Source: Deltaproteobacteria bacterium
Lineage (GTDB): Bacteria > Desulfobacterota > Binatia > UBA12015
Length of the DNA: 32,875 nt
NCBI GenBank assembly: GCA_029262355.1
Contig: JAJCZO010000324.1
Coordinates: 1-32,875, forward strand
Direction: 5' to 3'
Shown here: positions 8,441 to 16,356 of the stretch, in pieces
Position numbering within the stretch: position 1 is the first letter of the stretch
Layout of the letters: the number at the start of each line of letters is the position of its first letter
Program-made: the position numbers and the translations under genes
The notes under the pieces: model-generated
Database searches by the model: none
The model's input: the letters and a program-made list of their open reading frames with translations, nothing else
Told to the model about the DNA's origin: nothing

Positions 8441-8917
8441 ATGGCGACCAGTCTCGACACACTCGAGTACGCACGTCACCTGCATCAATATGGCTTCAGC
8501 GAAGAGTAGGCCGAAGGGCAAGCTCGAGCGCCGGCCGCAATCATGACCGACTCCCTCGCCACGAAAGAGGACTTCCGGGCGCTCGAGGCGCGCTTCGACG
8601 CTCGGTTCGAAGCGTCCGACCGACAGCTGGAGATACGTCTGGAGGAGTTCGACAAGCGTATCCATCTCCGTCTGGCCGAGATCGTGTCACGGTTCAAGGA
8701 GCGCTTGGCTCAGATCGATGCCCGGTTCGAGGCGTGGGCTGCCCAGATCAATGCCCGATTCGAGGGGAGCTCTGCTCAGACCGACGCCCGGTTCGGTGAG
8801 ATCGAGGCTCGGTTCGGGGGGCAGCTTGCCGACCTCGAGCGTCGGCTCACCCTGCGCCTCGGAGGGATGATCGTCACCTCGATCGCTGCGGTCTCGGCCC
8901 TCGTGAAGCTCCTCTGA
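8441..8917 (+). pseudogene. DUF1640-like coiled-coil membrane protein interrupted by an amber codon
   Basis: From ATG 8441 the frame reads MATSLDTLEYARHLHQYGFS-EE, then TAG at 8507-8509, then continues in the same frame as AEGQARA...MTDSLATKEDFRALEARF. The family N-terminus reads roughly FDTLxYARxLxxAGFTEEQAEAQA, so the stop sits where glutamine is expected: a single CAG to TAG change. After it come hendecad coiled-coil repeats and a C-terminal membrane segment (GGMIVTSIAAVSALVKLL), both typical of DUF1640/CCDC90-like proteins. ATG 8543 could restart translation and give a 124-residue protein lacking the N-terminal module. It is either a recent nonsense allele or a truncated working gene. Confidence 0.7.
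8711..8809 (+). repeat. Three 33-bp tandem units encoding 11-residue coiled-coil repeats
   Basis: Three consecutive imperfect 33-nt units start at 8711, 8744 and 8777. They encode QIDARFEAWAA, QINARFEGSSA and QTDARFGEIEA. The 11-residue period is that of a hendecad coiled coil. The pattern is diverged at the wobble positions, so it is not a fresh slippage array. Confidence 0.75.
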
Positions 8918-8965
8918 CCCAGACCCCAGTTGCAACATCCGGCTCTCGGTGTACCCATCCGTAAA

Positions 8966-9694
8966 GTGGTCCGACTGAGCGTCAACGTGAACAAGGTCGC
9001 AACGCTCCGCAATTCTCGCGGCGGCAACGTCCCCGATCTGCTCGAGGCGGTTCGCACGTGCCTCTCCGCCGGGGCACGCGGGATTACCGTGCATCCCCGT
9101 GCCGACGAACGACACATCACGACGAACGATGTACAGCAGATCGCCGAGCTCCTCGCGCCGCGCCGCGCCGACGTCGAGTACAACCTCGAAGGGGATCCGC
9201 GCGTCGGCTTTTTGACTCTCGCGCACGAGGTAGGGCCACACCAGGTAACCCTCGTGCCCGTGAAGCCCGGGGAGATCACTAGCGAAGCCGGCTGGCCAGC
9301 GGACACCTCGATCGACGACGTGGTCACCGACCTGAAGAAGGCAGGCATGCGCGTCAGCCTCTTCGTCGACCCGACTCCGCAAGCCGTGGAGTGGGCGGCG
9401 CGCGCCGGCGGAGATCGCGTCGAACTCTTCACCGAGCCCTACGCGCATGCCGCCGCGGAAAGTAGCGACGCCGGGGCCCGGAGCTTCGCCCAGTATGTCG
9501 CGGCGGCGGAACGGGCACACGCGCTCGGCCTCGGCATCAATGCCGGACACGACCTCGACCTCGACAACCTCGTGCTGTTCCGTCAGCTTCCGCACTTGAA
9601 CGAAGTGTCGATCGGGCACGCGCTGATGAGCCGCGGACTCTTCGTCGGTCTCAACCGCGTCGTTCGCGAGTACCTGGACGTCCTGGCCGCATGA
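8966..9694 (+). CDS. pdxJ: Pyridoxine 5'-phosphate synthase
   Basis: A 242-residue cytosolic enzyme that condenses 1-deoxyxylulose 5-phosphate with 3-amino-2-oxopropyl phosphate to make pyridoxine 5'-phosphate, the last ring-forming step of the DXP-dependent vitamin B6 route. Family signatures are the N-terminal LSVNVNKVATLRNSRGG, GARGITVHPRADERHI, the glutamate in VEYNLEGDP, and NAGHDLDLDNL and EVSIGHALMSRGLF near the end. The GTG at 8966 gives the usual start (VRLSVNVNK) and the usual length; the TTG at 8930 would add 12 unconserved residues. The neighbours suggest no B6 operon. Confidence 0.95.
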   Translation: MVRLSVNVNKVATLRNSRGGNVPDLLEAVRTCLSAGARGITVHPRADERHITTNDVQQIAELLAPRRADVEYNLEGDPRVGFLTLAHEVGPHQVTLVPVKPGEITSEAGWPADTSIDDVVTDLKKAGMRVSLFVDPTPQAVEWAARAGGDRVELFTEPYAHAAAESSDAGARSFAQYVAAAERAHALGLGINAGHDLDLDNLVLFRQLPHLNEVSIGHALMSRGLFVGLNRVVREYLDVLAA

Positions 9695-9744
9695 GGAGCT
9701 CGAGGCGGCCCTGGCATTTGAAACGAAAGGCCGAGGAGACCAGA

Positions 9745-10155
9745 ATGCAACAGACCCGAATCACCCTGACCGGTTTCGTCACACTGCTCGCGATCACGTT
9801 CGCCCTCGTCACGCCTCATGCGAGCGCGCAGCCGAGAGCCACCACCGTGAAGATCAGTGGCATCATCAGTGAGCCACCCGCCGAGGGCAGAGCCCGGGCG
9901 ACCTGGAACCTGCGCGCGAACGGCACCGAAGTAAAGCTCTTCGTCACGAGGCTCGAGATCCTCGCGGGCGGCCCGACCGACGCCGAGATCTTCCGTCAGC
10001 TGCGCGTGAACCGCGGACTCATCGTGGCGACCGGCGAGGCGCCGGCGATGAGCATCATCGAAGAAACGGCCGCCGGGAAGGCCATTACCATTCAAGGCAC
10101 GCTGCGGTGGGCCGAAACACCGGCGGTCCTCTTGGTCAGCACAGCAACGAACTAA
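9745..10155 (+). CDS. Small secreted protein of unknown function
   Basis: A 136-residue protein with a clear signal peptide (ITLTGFVTLLAITFALVTPHASA) and a mature part of about 110 residues rich in beta-strand-forming sequence. No family is recognised. The ATG at 9745 is preceded by GAGGAG with good spacing, which decides the start; a longer frame from 9691 overlaps the pdxJ stop but puts 18 charged residues before the signal peptide. Its 3' end overlaps the convergent carboxylesterase gene by 20 bp. Confidence 0.75.
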   Translation: MQQTRITLTGFVTLLAITFALVTPHASAQPRATTVKISGIISEPPAEGRARATWNLRANGTEVKLFVTRLEILAGGPTDAEIFRQLRVNRGLIVATGEAPAMSIIEETAAGKAITIQGTLRWAETPAVLLVSTATN

Positions 10156-11671
10156 AGAAGCGAACCGCGGGCGCGTGTACGTCCTCGTGGATGCCCGACG
10201 TCGGGCCGAGGATCATCGTGCGCGGATGCTGCTCGGTGAAGGGCAACCAATCGGGCAGGTTCTCGGCTACGGGCTGACCGTTCCGCGCGAAGGTGAGCCA
10301 TGCCTGCTGCATGCGATTCGATAGGCTTCGGGCGTCGGTGGTGGCACCGAGGGCCATGCGCAGAAACCCGCTTCGCACCGTGCCGAAGACAAACGGTATC
10401 TCGAGCGCATGGAACGACCCGGTATACGACCCGACCATCCGGGGCACCCAGTCGAACCGGTAGGTGTAGGTCGGCACCCCCGCACCGGCACACTTCTCCG
10501 CGAGCATCGTCGCTGGTGCGTGGAAGACGCGGTCCGACTGGAAGGTGCACCACCTCTCGATCGGAGTGCCCAGCGCTGGACCGTATCGGGCCACCGCCGA
10601 TGCCACGAGAGCGTCGTCGTTCGCACCGACTGCCGCCTCGAGCGTGCGGCGCACTCGTCGTTCGAAGGCCGCCTCGTCGAGCGTGCGAACACGCGGATCA
10701 CCCATCAGGAAGAGACGCCACTCATCGCGATTTGTGCCGATGATCGACGGCACCGGCGTGACGCGACCGCCCGCGATTGCGTCGAAGGGAGATTCGGTCA
10801 GCAGCCCGCCATCCACACTCGGCTGCCATGGCAAGATCCCGAGCAGGACGCCGAGCCGGTCGGCGACCCCGCGCTGCGCTTTCAGTAACGCAGCCACCGG
10901 TGCTTCTCGGACGGCGTGGGGACTCTCTCCGTCGGCGCCGAGCTCTTCCAGGAAGAGCTTCGAGACCTCCGCGGCCTTGACCTCCGTCGAAACATTGTGG
11001 GCTGCGCCACTCTGCAGAATCGCTCGGTGGAACAACCCCTGCGCCGACGGCGTCCCCAGCAACGTCCCGACACTCATTCCCCCGGCGGACTCGCCGAAAA
11101 CGGTCACCTGTTCCGGGTCGCCACCGAAGACTTCGATGTGATCTCGCACCCACTTCAGCGCCGCGACCTGATCGTGGAGACCGACGTTGGGAACGATCCC
11201 GCTGTCTTTGCCGAAGGAGCCGTTCGCGTTGAGAAAGCCGATCGCACCGAGGCGGTAGTTCAACGTCACGACGACGACATCTCCCCGGCGTGCGAGACGT
11301 GAGCCCGCGTAGAGCTCGTTGCCGCCGGAACCCAGCGTGAACGCTCCCCCGTGGATCCACACCATCACGGGGCGACGAGCGCCATCCGCAGCCGGGGTCC
11401 AAACGTTCAGGTACAGGCAGTCTTCGCTCTGCTCCGTCGACCCACCCAAGAAGCGCCGCACCACGACCGACATTGCGTCGTTCTGGGGCGCTACCGGCCC
11501 AAAGGCCTTGGCCTCGCGAACTCCACTCCACGCGTCGACAGGTTCAGGCGGCTGATAGCGCAACGGCCCTACCGGCGGAGCGGCAAACGGAATCCCCCGA
11601 AACTCGAGACAGTGCCCGAGGTCCTTACCTTCGAGCTTCCCGGACGGGGTCGTGACGACGGTAGCCGACAT
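10136..11671 (-). CDS. Type B carboxylesterase (alpha/beta hydrolase)
   Basis: A 511-residue protein of the carboxylesterase/para-nitrobenzyl-esterase family. It begins directly with the family N-terminus (TTPSGKLEGKDLGHCLEFRG, then IPFAAPPVGPLRY), so ATG 11671 is a firm start, with AAGG just upstream. Catalytic residues are visible: oxyanion hole HGGAF at 107-111, nucleophile S195 in GESAGG, acid E317 in GTNRDEW and base H421 in SFHALEIPF. No signal peptide, so probably cytoplasmic. The substrate is unknown. The gene follows a TauE/SafE permease by 38 nt on the same strand, giving a likely nitroreductase-permease-esterase unit. Confidence 0.92.
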   Translation of the reverse strand: MSATVVTTPSGKLEGKDLGHCLEFRGIPFAAPPVGPLRYQPPEPVDAWSGVREAKAFGPVAPQNDAMSVVVRRFLGGSTEQSEDCLYLNVWTPAADGARRPVMVWIHGGAFTLGSGGNELYAGSRLARRGDVVVVTLNYRLGAIGFLNANGSFGKDSGIVPNVGLHDQVAALKWVRDHIEVFGGDPEQVTVFGESAGGMSVGTLLGTPSAQGLFHRAILQSGAAHNVSTEVKAAEVSKLFLEELGADGESPHAVREAPVAALLKAQRGVADRLGVLLGILPWQPSVDGGLLTESPFDAIAGGRVTPVPSIIGTNRDEWRLFLMGDPRVRTLDEAAFERRVRRTLEAAVGANDDALVASAVARYGPALGTPIERWCTFQSDRVFHAPATMLAEKCAGAGVPTYTYRFDWVPRMVGSYTGSFHALEIPFVFGTVRSGFLRMALGATTDARSLSNRMQQAWLTFARNGQPVAENLPDWLPFTEQHPRTMILGPTSGIHEDVHAPAVRFFSSLLC

Positions 11672-11709
11672 ACCTTGTCTGCAACGGACCAGGCGGCCCG
11701 ACACAACCC

Positions 11710-12486
11710 TCAGACGATTCCAGCCGCGATCGCCAGGCCCAGTACGGCGAGCAAGCCACCGACGAGCAGGTGGATCGACTGCATCTCGATCTTGGGCAAG
11801 AGCTTCCGGCCAACCCAGCTGCCGGCGAACGCGCTGACCGTCGCAGCGAGGACCAAAGGCGCCTCGGTGACGACAGCGCTGACCTCGACCCCCTGGGCAA
11901 GAACGGCGTAGGTCGAGAGCCGCGCCAGGTCGACCAGGATCGCACAGAGAATGCCCGTCCCCAGAAACGCTTCTTTGTCCATGCCGAGTCGAATCAGGAA
12001 TGCGGTCCGCATCGCGCCCTGATGCCCCGACAGACCTCCGAGGAAACCCGAGATTGATCCGCCGATCGGCATCCACCGAACATCGAAGCCCATCGATCGA
12101 CTCACCGGGTGGAGCTCGACCGCCGAGAAGGCGACCACGAGCAGCCCGATCACGCTGCCCACCGGAGTAATCGCGCACGTACGACTGCCGAGCTGCCAGG
12201 TCGTGAGCGGCTCGGCCGCCGCGAGCGCGTCGAGGAGATAGGCGCCGACGACCGCCGCAAGCAACGCCGGCACACCGAAACGCATCACCACACCCGCGTT
12301 CGCGTACCGCCCGAGAAGTACGCCCTTGAATAGGTTGTTCGATAGATGAACCAGCGCCGTCGCGACGACGGCGGTCTCGATCGGAAAGAAGATCGCGAAC
12401 ACCGGCAGAAGCAGAGACCCCAGACCGAAACCCGAGAACAGCGTGAGACCGGCGGCGAGGAACGCCGCAACGCAAACGATCAACAT
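11710..12486 (-). CDS. TauE/SafE (TSUP) family permease
   Basis: A 258-residue polytopic protein with about eight hydrophobic segments. The duplicated family architecture is visible: an N-terminal SGFGLGSLLLPVFAIFFP and a second-half GGLSGHQGAMRTAFLIRLGM. The family exports or imports sulfite, sulfoacetate, taurine-derived or other organosulfur anions; the substrate here is not predictable. ATG at 12486, 13 nt after the nitroreductase-like gene, and 38 nt before the esterase, all minus strand. Confidence 0.88.
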   Translation of the reverse strand: MLIVCVAAFLAAGLTLFSGFGLGSLLLPVFAIFFPIETAVVATALVHLSNNLFKGVLLGRYANAGVVMRFGVPALLAAVVGAYLLDALAAAEPLTTWQLGSRTCAITPVGSVIGLLVVAFSAVELHPVSRSMGFDVRWMPIGGSISGFLGGLSGHQGAMRTAFLIRLGMDKEAFLGTGILCAILVDLARLSTYAVLAQGVEVSAVVTEAPLVLAATVSAFAGSWVGRKLLPKIEMQSIHLLVGGLLAVLGLAIAAGIV

Positions 12487-12499
12487 GAGATGGGGCGGC

Positions 12500-12967
12500 T
12501 CAAGCTGGCGACAGGATCATCACAGGAATGTTGCGCGGCGTACGGGCCTGGTAGTCCGCATAGTCCGGGTAGATCTCCAGGAGCTTCGGCCAGTACGCCG
12601 CCTTCTCCTCGTCCGAGGCGCGGCGTGCCTTCATCGGGGTCACCGTCGTTCCGATCTCGACTTCGACGTCCGCGCTCGACTCCATGTTGAGATACCACTG
12701 GGGGTGGTGCGGCATCCCACCCTTCGACGCGACCAGGATCAGGTCATCGCCGTCTTCCAGGTAGATCAGCGCCACCGTTCGTTTCCGCCGGGTCTTCCGC
12801 CCTGTCGTCGTGATCAGACACACGGGCGCCCCGCGCATGAACTTGCTGCCGATCTTGCCTCCGGTCGCCCGAAAAACCCAGGTGTTCGCCTTGGTCATCC
12901 AACGCACGAGCACGTTCGCGACCTTCTCCTGGCTGAGCGAAATAGGCTGAGGATTCGATTGTGCCAT
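12500..12967 (-). CDS. Deazaflavin-dependent nitroreductase (DDN) family protein
   Basis: A 155-residue protein of the split-beta-barrel family that includes mycobacterial Ddn. Signatures are the helical N-terminus followed by GKIGSKFMRGAPVCLITTTGRKTRRKRTV (split over 30 residues, key GRKT), then VASKGGMPHHPQWYLNM and a C-terminal YWPKLLEIYPDYADYQARTPR-type segment. Family members use F420 or a flavin to reduce nitro compounds or quinones. Whether this organism makes F420 cannot be told from the window. ATG 12967 has GGGAGGA just upstream. It is divergent from rimO, 66 nt away. Confidence 0.88.
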   Translation of the reverse strand: MAQSNPQPISLSQEKVANVLVRWMTKANTWVFRATGGKIGSKFMRGAPVCLITTTGRKTRRKRTVALIYLEDGDDLILVASKGGMPHHPQWYLNMESSADVEVEIGTTVTPMKARRASDEEKAAYWPKLLEIYPDYADYQARTPRNIPVMILSPA

Positions 12968-13033
12968 GGCGTCCTCCCTACCAGATCTCCGACGGCCGTG
13001 GCAGGCGCCCAGCGCAACGGGTAACGAAATGCG

Positions 13034-14398
13034 GTGGCCCGTCGGATCCATTTCATCTCACTCGGTTGCGCGAAAAATCGAGTGGATACGGAGATCATGC
13101 TCGGCATGAGCGACCTCTCCGGATTCGAGGTCGTCGAAGACCCATCGGCCGCCGAGGTCATCGTGGTGAACACCTGCGGGTTCATCGGGCCCGCCAAGGA
13201 GGAGTCGGTCGAAACGATCCTCGAGATGGCTCGGTACAAAGACGAAGGCGCGTGCGAGCGGCTCGTCGTCGCGGGATGCCTATCGCAACGTTATGTGGGC
13301 CAGCTCTCGGGTGACATGCCGGAAGTCGACCACTTCCTCGGCTCGAGCGACATGCTCCGGCTCGGCGAGATTCTCGCTGACAAGGGCGAACGGCTGATGG
13401 TGGGCAACCCAGCCAACTACACCATCCGCGCGACCGACCCCCGCCGCCTCACACAGCGCGGCCACAGCGCCTACGTGAAGATCGCCGAGGGGTGCAATCG
13501 CCTCTGTAGCTTCTGCGCGATCCCCGGCATCCGTGGAAAGCAACGCTCGCGTCCCATCGCCGACGTGGTCGCCGAGGTCGAGAACCTGGTGGAACAGGGC
13601 GTGGTCGAAGCCAACCTCGTCAGCCAAGACACGATTGCATACGGCCGCGACCTCGCAGAGCGCCCGAACCTCGCGGGGCTCGTGACCGGCCTCGCCCGGG
13701 TCGATGGCCTACGCTGGCTACGCCTGCACTACCTGTATCCGGAGACGCTTTCCCAGGAGCTCCTCGACGCGCTTCGCGCACACGAGGCGGTGCTGCCCTA
13801 CATCGACATGCCTCTTCAACATGCGAGCGACTCCATGTTGAAGCGCATGCGCCGCGGGCACGGTGGCCGGCGCGTGTACGACGTGATCGAGCGCCTCCGC
13901 AACGCTTTGCCCGACATGGTGTTCCGGACCACCTTCATCGTCGGCCATCCCGGTGAGACCGAGCAAGATTTCGGAGAACTTTGCGAGCTCGTCCGCTGGG
14001 CCGAGTTCGATCACGTCGGCGTGTTCCTCTACTCGCACGAGGAGGACACACACTCCGGCGAGATGAAGGACCTGGTCGACGAGGAAGTCGCGAAGGCTCG
14101 CCAGCGAAAGCTCATGACGCTGCAGCGCACGATCAGTCGCAAGCGCACACACGCGCTCATCGGCACGGAGATCGAGGTGCTCGTCGACGGGCCAAGCGAG
14201 GAGAGCGAGTTCCTTCTCGACGGACGGTGGTGGGGACAGGCGCCCGAGGTCGACGGCAAGATCGTGCTCGCCAACGGCACCGCGCGCCCCGGCGAAATCC
14301 GCCGAGCCATCGTCACACAGGCTGCCGACTACGACCTCGTCGGGGATCTCCTCAGCCCCGAAGGCACCCGCGACGTCCCCTCGCCCAGCTTGGACTAG
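13034..14398 (+). CDS. rimO: Ribosomal protein S12 methylthiotransferase
   Basis: A 454-residue radical-SAM enzyme that methylthiolates an aspartate of ribosomal protein S12. Domain order: N-terminal UPF0004 with C12, C48 and C82 binding the auxiliary 4Fe-4S cluster (SLGCAKNRVD, VNTCGFI, VAGCLSQRY); radical-SAM core with C154xxxC158xxC161 (EGCNRLCSFCAIPGIRG); NLVSQDTIAYGRDL, typical of RimO; a C-terminal TRAM domain. The start is GTG 13034 giving VARRIHFISLGCAKN. The stop codon TAG at 14396-14398 is provided by the first bases of repeat copy 2, so the last residues (about SPSLD) may have been set by insertion of that element. Confidence 0.96.
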   Translation: MARRIHFISLGCAKNRVDTEIMLGMSDLSGFEVVEDPSAAEVIVVNTCGFIGPAKEESVETILEMARYKDEGACERLVVAGCLSQRYVGQLSGDMPEVDHFLGSSDMLRLGEILADKGERLMVGNPANYTIRATDPRRLTQRGHSAYVKIAEGCNRLCSFCAIPGIRGKQRSRPIADVVAEVENLVEQGVVEANLVSQDTIAYGRDLAERPNLAGLVTGLARVDGLRWLRLHYLYPETLSQELLDALRAHEAVLPYIDMPLQHASDSMLKRMRRGHGGRRVYDVIERLRNALPDMVFRTTFIVGHPGETEQDFGELCELVRWAEFDHVGVFLYSHEEDTHSGEMKDLVDEEVAKARQRKLMTLQRTISRKRTHALIGTEIEVLVDGPSEESEFLLDGRWWGQAPEVDGKIVLANGTARPGEIRRAIVTQAADYDLVGDLLSPEGTRDVPSPSLD

Positions 14399-14523
14399 CA
14401 GGTTGTTGAAAGGCTCCGGACCGCGCCAGGTGCGTCGACTCGCACCCGAGGCCAAGGCGCGGAAACAACGCGATAGTCGGGCACTCTCGCTAGTTTTCGC
14501 AACGCGGGGATCGGGTCGAAGGG
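14395..14523 (+). repeat. Dispersed nested-hairpin repeat, copy 2
   Basis: Same orientation and extent as copy 1, starting CTAGCAGGTTGTTGAAA and ending TCGGGTCGAAGGG. The inner inverted repeat is kept (GCGGAAAC with GTTTTCGC, one G-T pair). The left arm of the outer inverted repeat is eroded (GTCGACTCGCACCCGA). Its first CTAG contributes the rimO stop. The decayed peroxidase gene starts about 20 nt beyond its end. Confidence 0.88.
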
Positions 14524-14542
14524 GCGTGCTATGTGCGGCGAG

Positions 14543-15294
14543 ATGAAGACGCGCTCTCTCCTCCCGTTACTCGCACTCGTCACGCTGGCACCGAGCATCC
14601 CTGCGACAGCCACGGATCAGGCCGCGACGAAGCAAGAGATCGTGAGGTCCGGTGACGACGAGCTCGTTCTTCCGCTCGGTCTGCAAGCCGACTCGGCCTA
14701 CATCCCGGAAGACAACCCGGTCGAGATGGCGATGGCCTCACACGACGACGTCGTCAAAGAGGTGGCACGCCTCCAGGGGTACAAGGCCTTGTTCCGGAAA
14801 GCCTTCGGCGACGCGTCAATCACGATGCCTCGCATCGCGCAGGCCATCGGCTCATACGAGCGCACCGTGCTCGCCGGCAACGCGCCCTACGACCGCCATC
14901 GGGCCGGGGACGGAGCGCCCAGCAAGTGAAGGGAATGGAGCTCTTCGAGGGCAAGGCGAACTGCGCGACGTGCCACGTGTCGTTCAACTTCACCGACGAG
15001 ATGTACCACAACCTCGGCGTCGGCTGGGACGCCAAGACGAAGAAGCTCGCCGACCAGGGCCGCTCCGATGTGACGGAGAAAGACGCGAACAGGGGCCAAT
15101 TCAAGACGCCGACGCTGCGCGACGTGATGGTGCTCTACAACCGAGGCGGCAACGCGAACCCCGGCCTCGACCCAAAAATGAAACCTCTCGGCCTCCGTGG
15201 CGACGAGATCGATGCACTGGTCGCCTTCATGTACGCCCTCACCGGACCGGTCACGAATGCCGAGCCCCCGGCCGCGGGCAGCCTGCCGAAGTAG
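14543..15294 (+). pseudogene. Decayed cytochrome c peroxidase / MauG-family gene
   Basis: Two overlapping frames, 14543-14929 and 14926-15294, are consecutive halves of a di-heme cytochrome c peroxidase. The first has a signal peptide (MKTRSLLPLLALVTLAPSIP) and family segments IPEDNPVEMAM and AIGSYERTVLAGNAPYDRHRAGD. The second has KGMELFEGKANCATCHVSF with the second heme motif CATCH, then FKTPTLRDV and LYNRGGNANPGLDPKMKPLGL. Three lesions are visible. A one-base loss near 14910 breaks the frame (GDxSAQQVKGMELF is restored in the other frame). About 100 residues with the first CxxCH are missing at PEDNP/VEM. The GPYMHDGS region is missing between RDV and LYNRGG. It cannot encode a working di-heme enzyme. 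An upstream ATG at 14531 is also in frame. Confidence 0.75.
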
Positions 15295-15297
15295 GTT

Positions 15298-16083
15298 TCA
15301 GCGCGACGATTCGTACGTCAGCGGATCCTGCTTGTAGAACATCTTGAGCTCGTCGTAGAGCTCGGGGTGTTTCTTGTGCAGCGACTTCGGCCTTTCGAAG
15401 AATGCCTCGGTGATCACCGCGAAGAACTCCGCAGGGTTCGTCGCACCGTACGAGTCGATATCCGTGCGCTTCCCGCGCTCGGCGTCCTCCTGAAGTTCCC
15501 CGAACTCCGCGCCAAGGATGCGCGCCCAAGCGACGTACTGCGAGCGCTGCTCGAGGATCGGTGCCCCGTCCGACGCGCCATCTTCCTGATCGAGTTGGTG
15601 GGCGAACTCGTGCAGCACGACGTTGTGACCGTCGGCCGCATCGGCCGCCCCAGACCGAACGTCATCCCACGACAGAACGACACAGCCGCGAACCCACGAT
15701 TCGCCGAGCCGCGCCGAGGCGCCCTCGATCACGATGCCTCCGGGTAGCACCTCCTTCGCCGTCGCGACGTACGCGTGGGGGTAGACCAGGATCGTGTAGA
15801 GATCCGGGTAGTAGTGCGGGTCGTCGTGGTGGAGCAAGAGCACACAGGCTTGCGCGGCGACGGTGACGCGAATCTCGTTGGTCATCTCGAGACCACCGCA
15901 GCCTTCGAAGGTCTTCTCGCCGAGGAAGACGTTCATGTGCTGGAGAAGTTCCGCCTGGTCGGCGGCCGAGAGTCGGTGAAACATCTCGAAGTTCCGCTCG
16001 ACGATGGGTTTCCAATCGTCCGGGAACGGCTCGTCGCGCAGGCGACGCCGTCGCCGATTCCTAAAGAAGTCGAAGAGGCCCAT
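15298..16083 (-). CDS. mtfA: Zinc metallopeptidase of the MtfA (M90) family
   Basis: A 261-residue protein, the usual length for MtfA. It carries the zinc-binding HEFAH in NVVLHEFAHQLDQEDG and a downstream third-ligand/acid region NPAEFFAVITEAFFE; the N-terminal basic FFRNRRRRRLR stretch is common in the family. In Escherichia coli MtfA is a cytosolic peptidase that also binds the repressor Mlc and so affects glucose PTS expression; nothing here indicates Mlc, so only the peptidase assignment is firm. ATG 16083 has AAGAAGG seven bases upstream. Its 3' end nearly touches the peroxidase pseudogene (convergent). Confidence 0.92.
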   Translation of the reverse strand: MGLFDFFRNRRRRRLRDEPFPDDWKPIVERNFEMFHRLSAADQAELLQHMNVFLGEKTFEGCGGLEMTNEIRVTVAAQACVLLLHHDDPHYYPDLYTILVYPHAYVATAKEVLPGGIVIEGASARLGESWVRGCVVLSWDDVRSGAADAADGHNVVLHEFAHQLDQEDGASDGAPILEQRSQYVAWARILGAEFGELQEDAERGKRTDIDSYGATNPAEFFAVITEAFFERPKSLHKKHPELYDELKMFYKQDPLTYESSR

Positions 16084-16125
16084 TCCGACCTTCTTAGCCG
16101 GAACCCACAGCCAGTGGGAGGAGTC

Positions 16126-16356
16126 CTAGAATTCGGCGGCGGACGACGTGTCGGCCGCGAGCACCAGGGCGTTCCAGAGGAACTCCCACTGGCCGCTTTG
16201 GGCGTACGCGTCGAGATCTTGTTGGTCGTTTCCGAACGGGACCTGGGGGTTCTCCCAGACCTCGAAGGGCTCGCCTTCGATGAGGACCGTGCAGGTCTCA
16301 CCGGACTGGAAATCGGCGGTAGAGTATTCGCCGACCGAGGTGCTCAGGTCCATCAT
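16126..16356 (-). CDS. Small acidic protein, unknown
   Basis: A 76-residue acidic protein starting MMDLSTSVGEYSTADFQSG and ending ADTSSAAEF, with no signal peptide or membrane segment. The ATG pair at 16356/16353 is preceded by AGGAGA at ideal distance, which makes translation likely. Its first ATG overlaps the TGA of the upstream 65-residue gene (ATGA), so the two are translationally coupled. No family is recognised. Tryptophan-rich VWENPQVPFGNDQQDLDAY suggests a folded domain rather than random sequence. Confidence 0.6.
   Translation of the reverse strand: MMDLSTSVGEYSTADFQSGETCTVLIEGEPFEVWENPQVPFGNDQQDLDAYAQSGQWEFLWNALVLAADTSSAAEF

Noticed and set aside
8507..8509. Pyrrolysine at the amber codon, tempting because of methylamine metabolism
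   Set aside because: The site is a coiled-coil-type glutamine position, the gene is no methyltransferase, and TAG ends other genes here normally.
14395..14613. Minus-strand frame containing repeat copy 2
   Set aside because: Its similarity to the frame in copy 3 comes from the repeat DNA itself; no start signal or domain.
14927..14929. Second possible selenocysteine TGA, in the peroxidase gene
   Set aside because: Reading through TGA gives no family match, while a one-base shift restores SAQQVKGMELFEGKANC. A frameshift explains it better.
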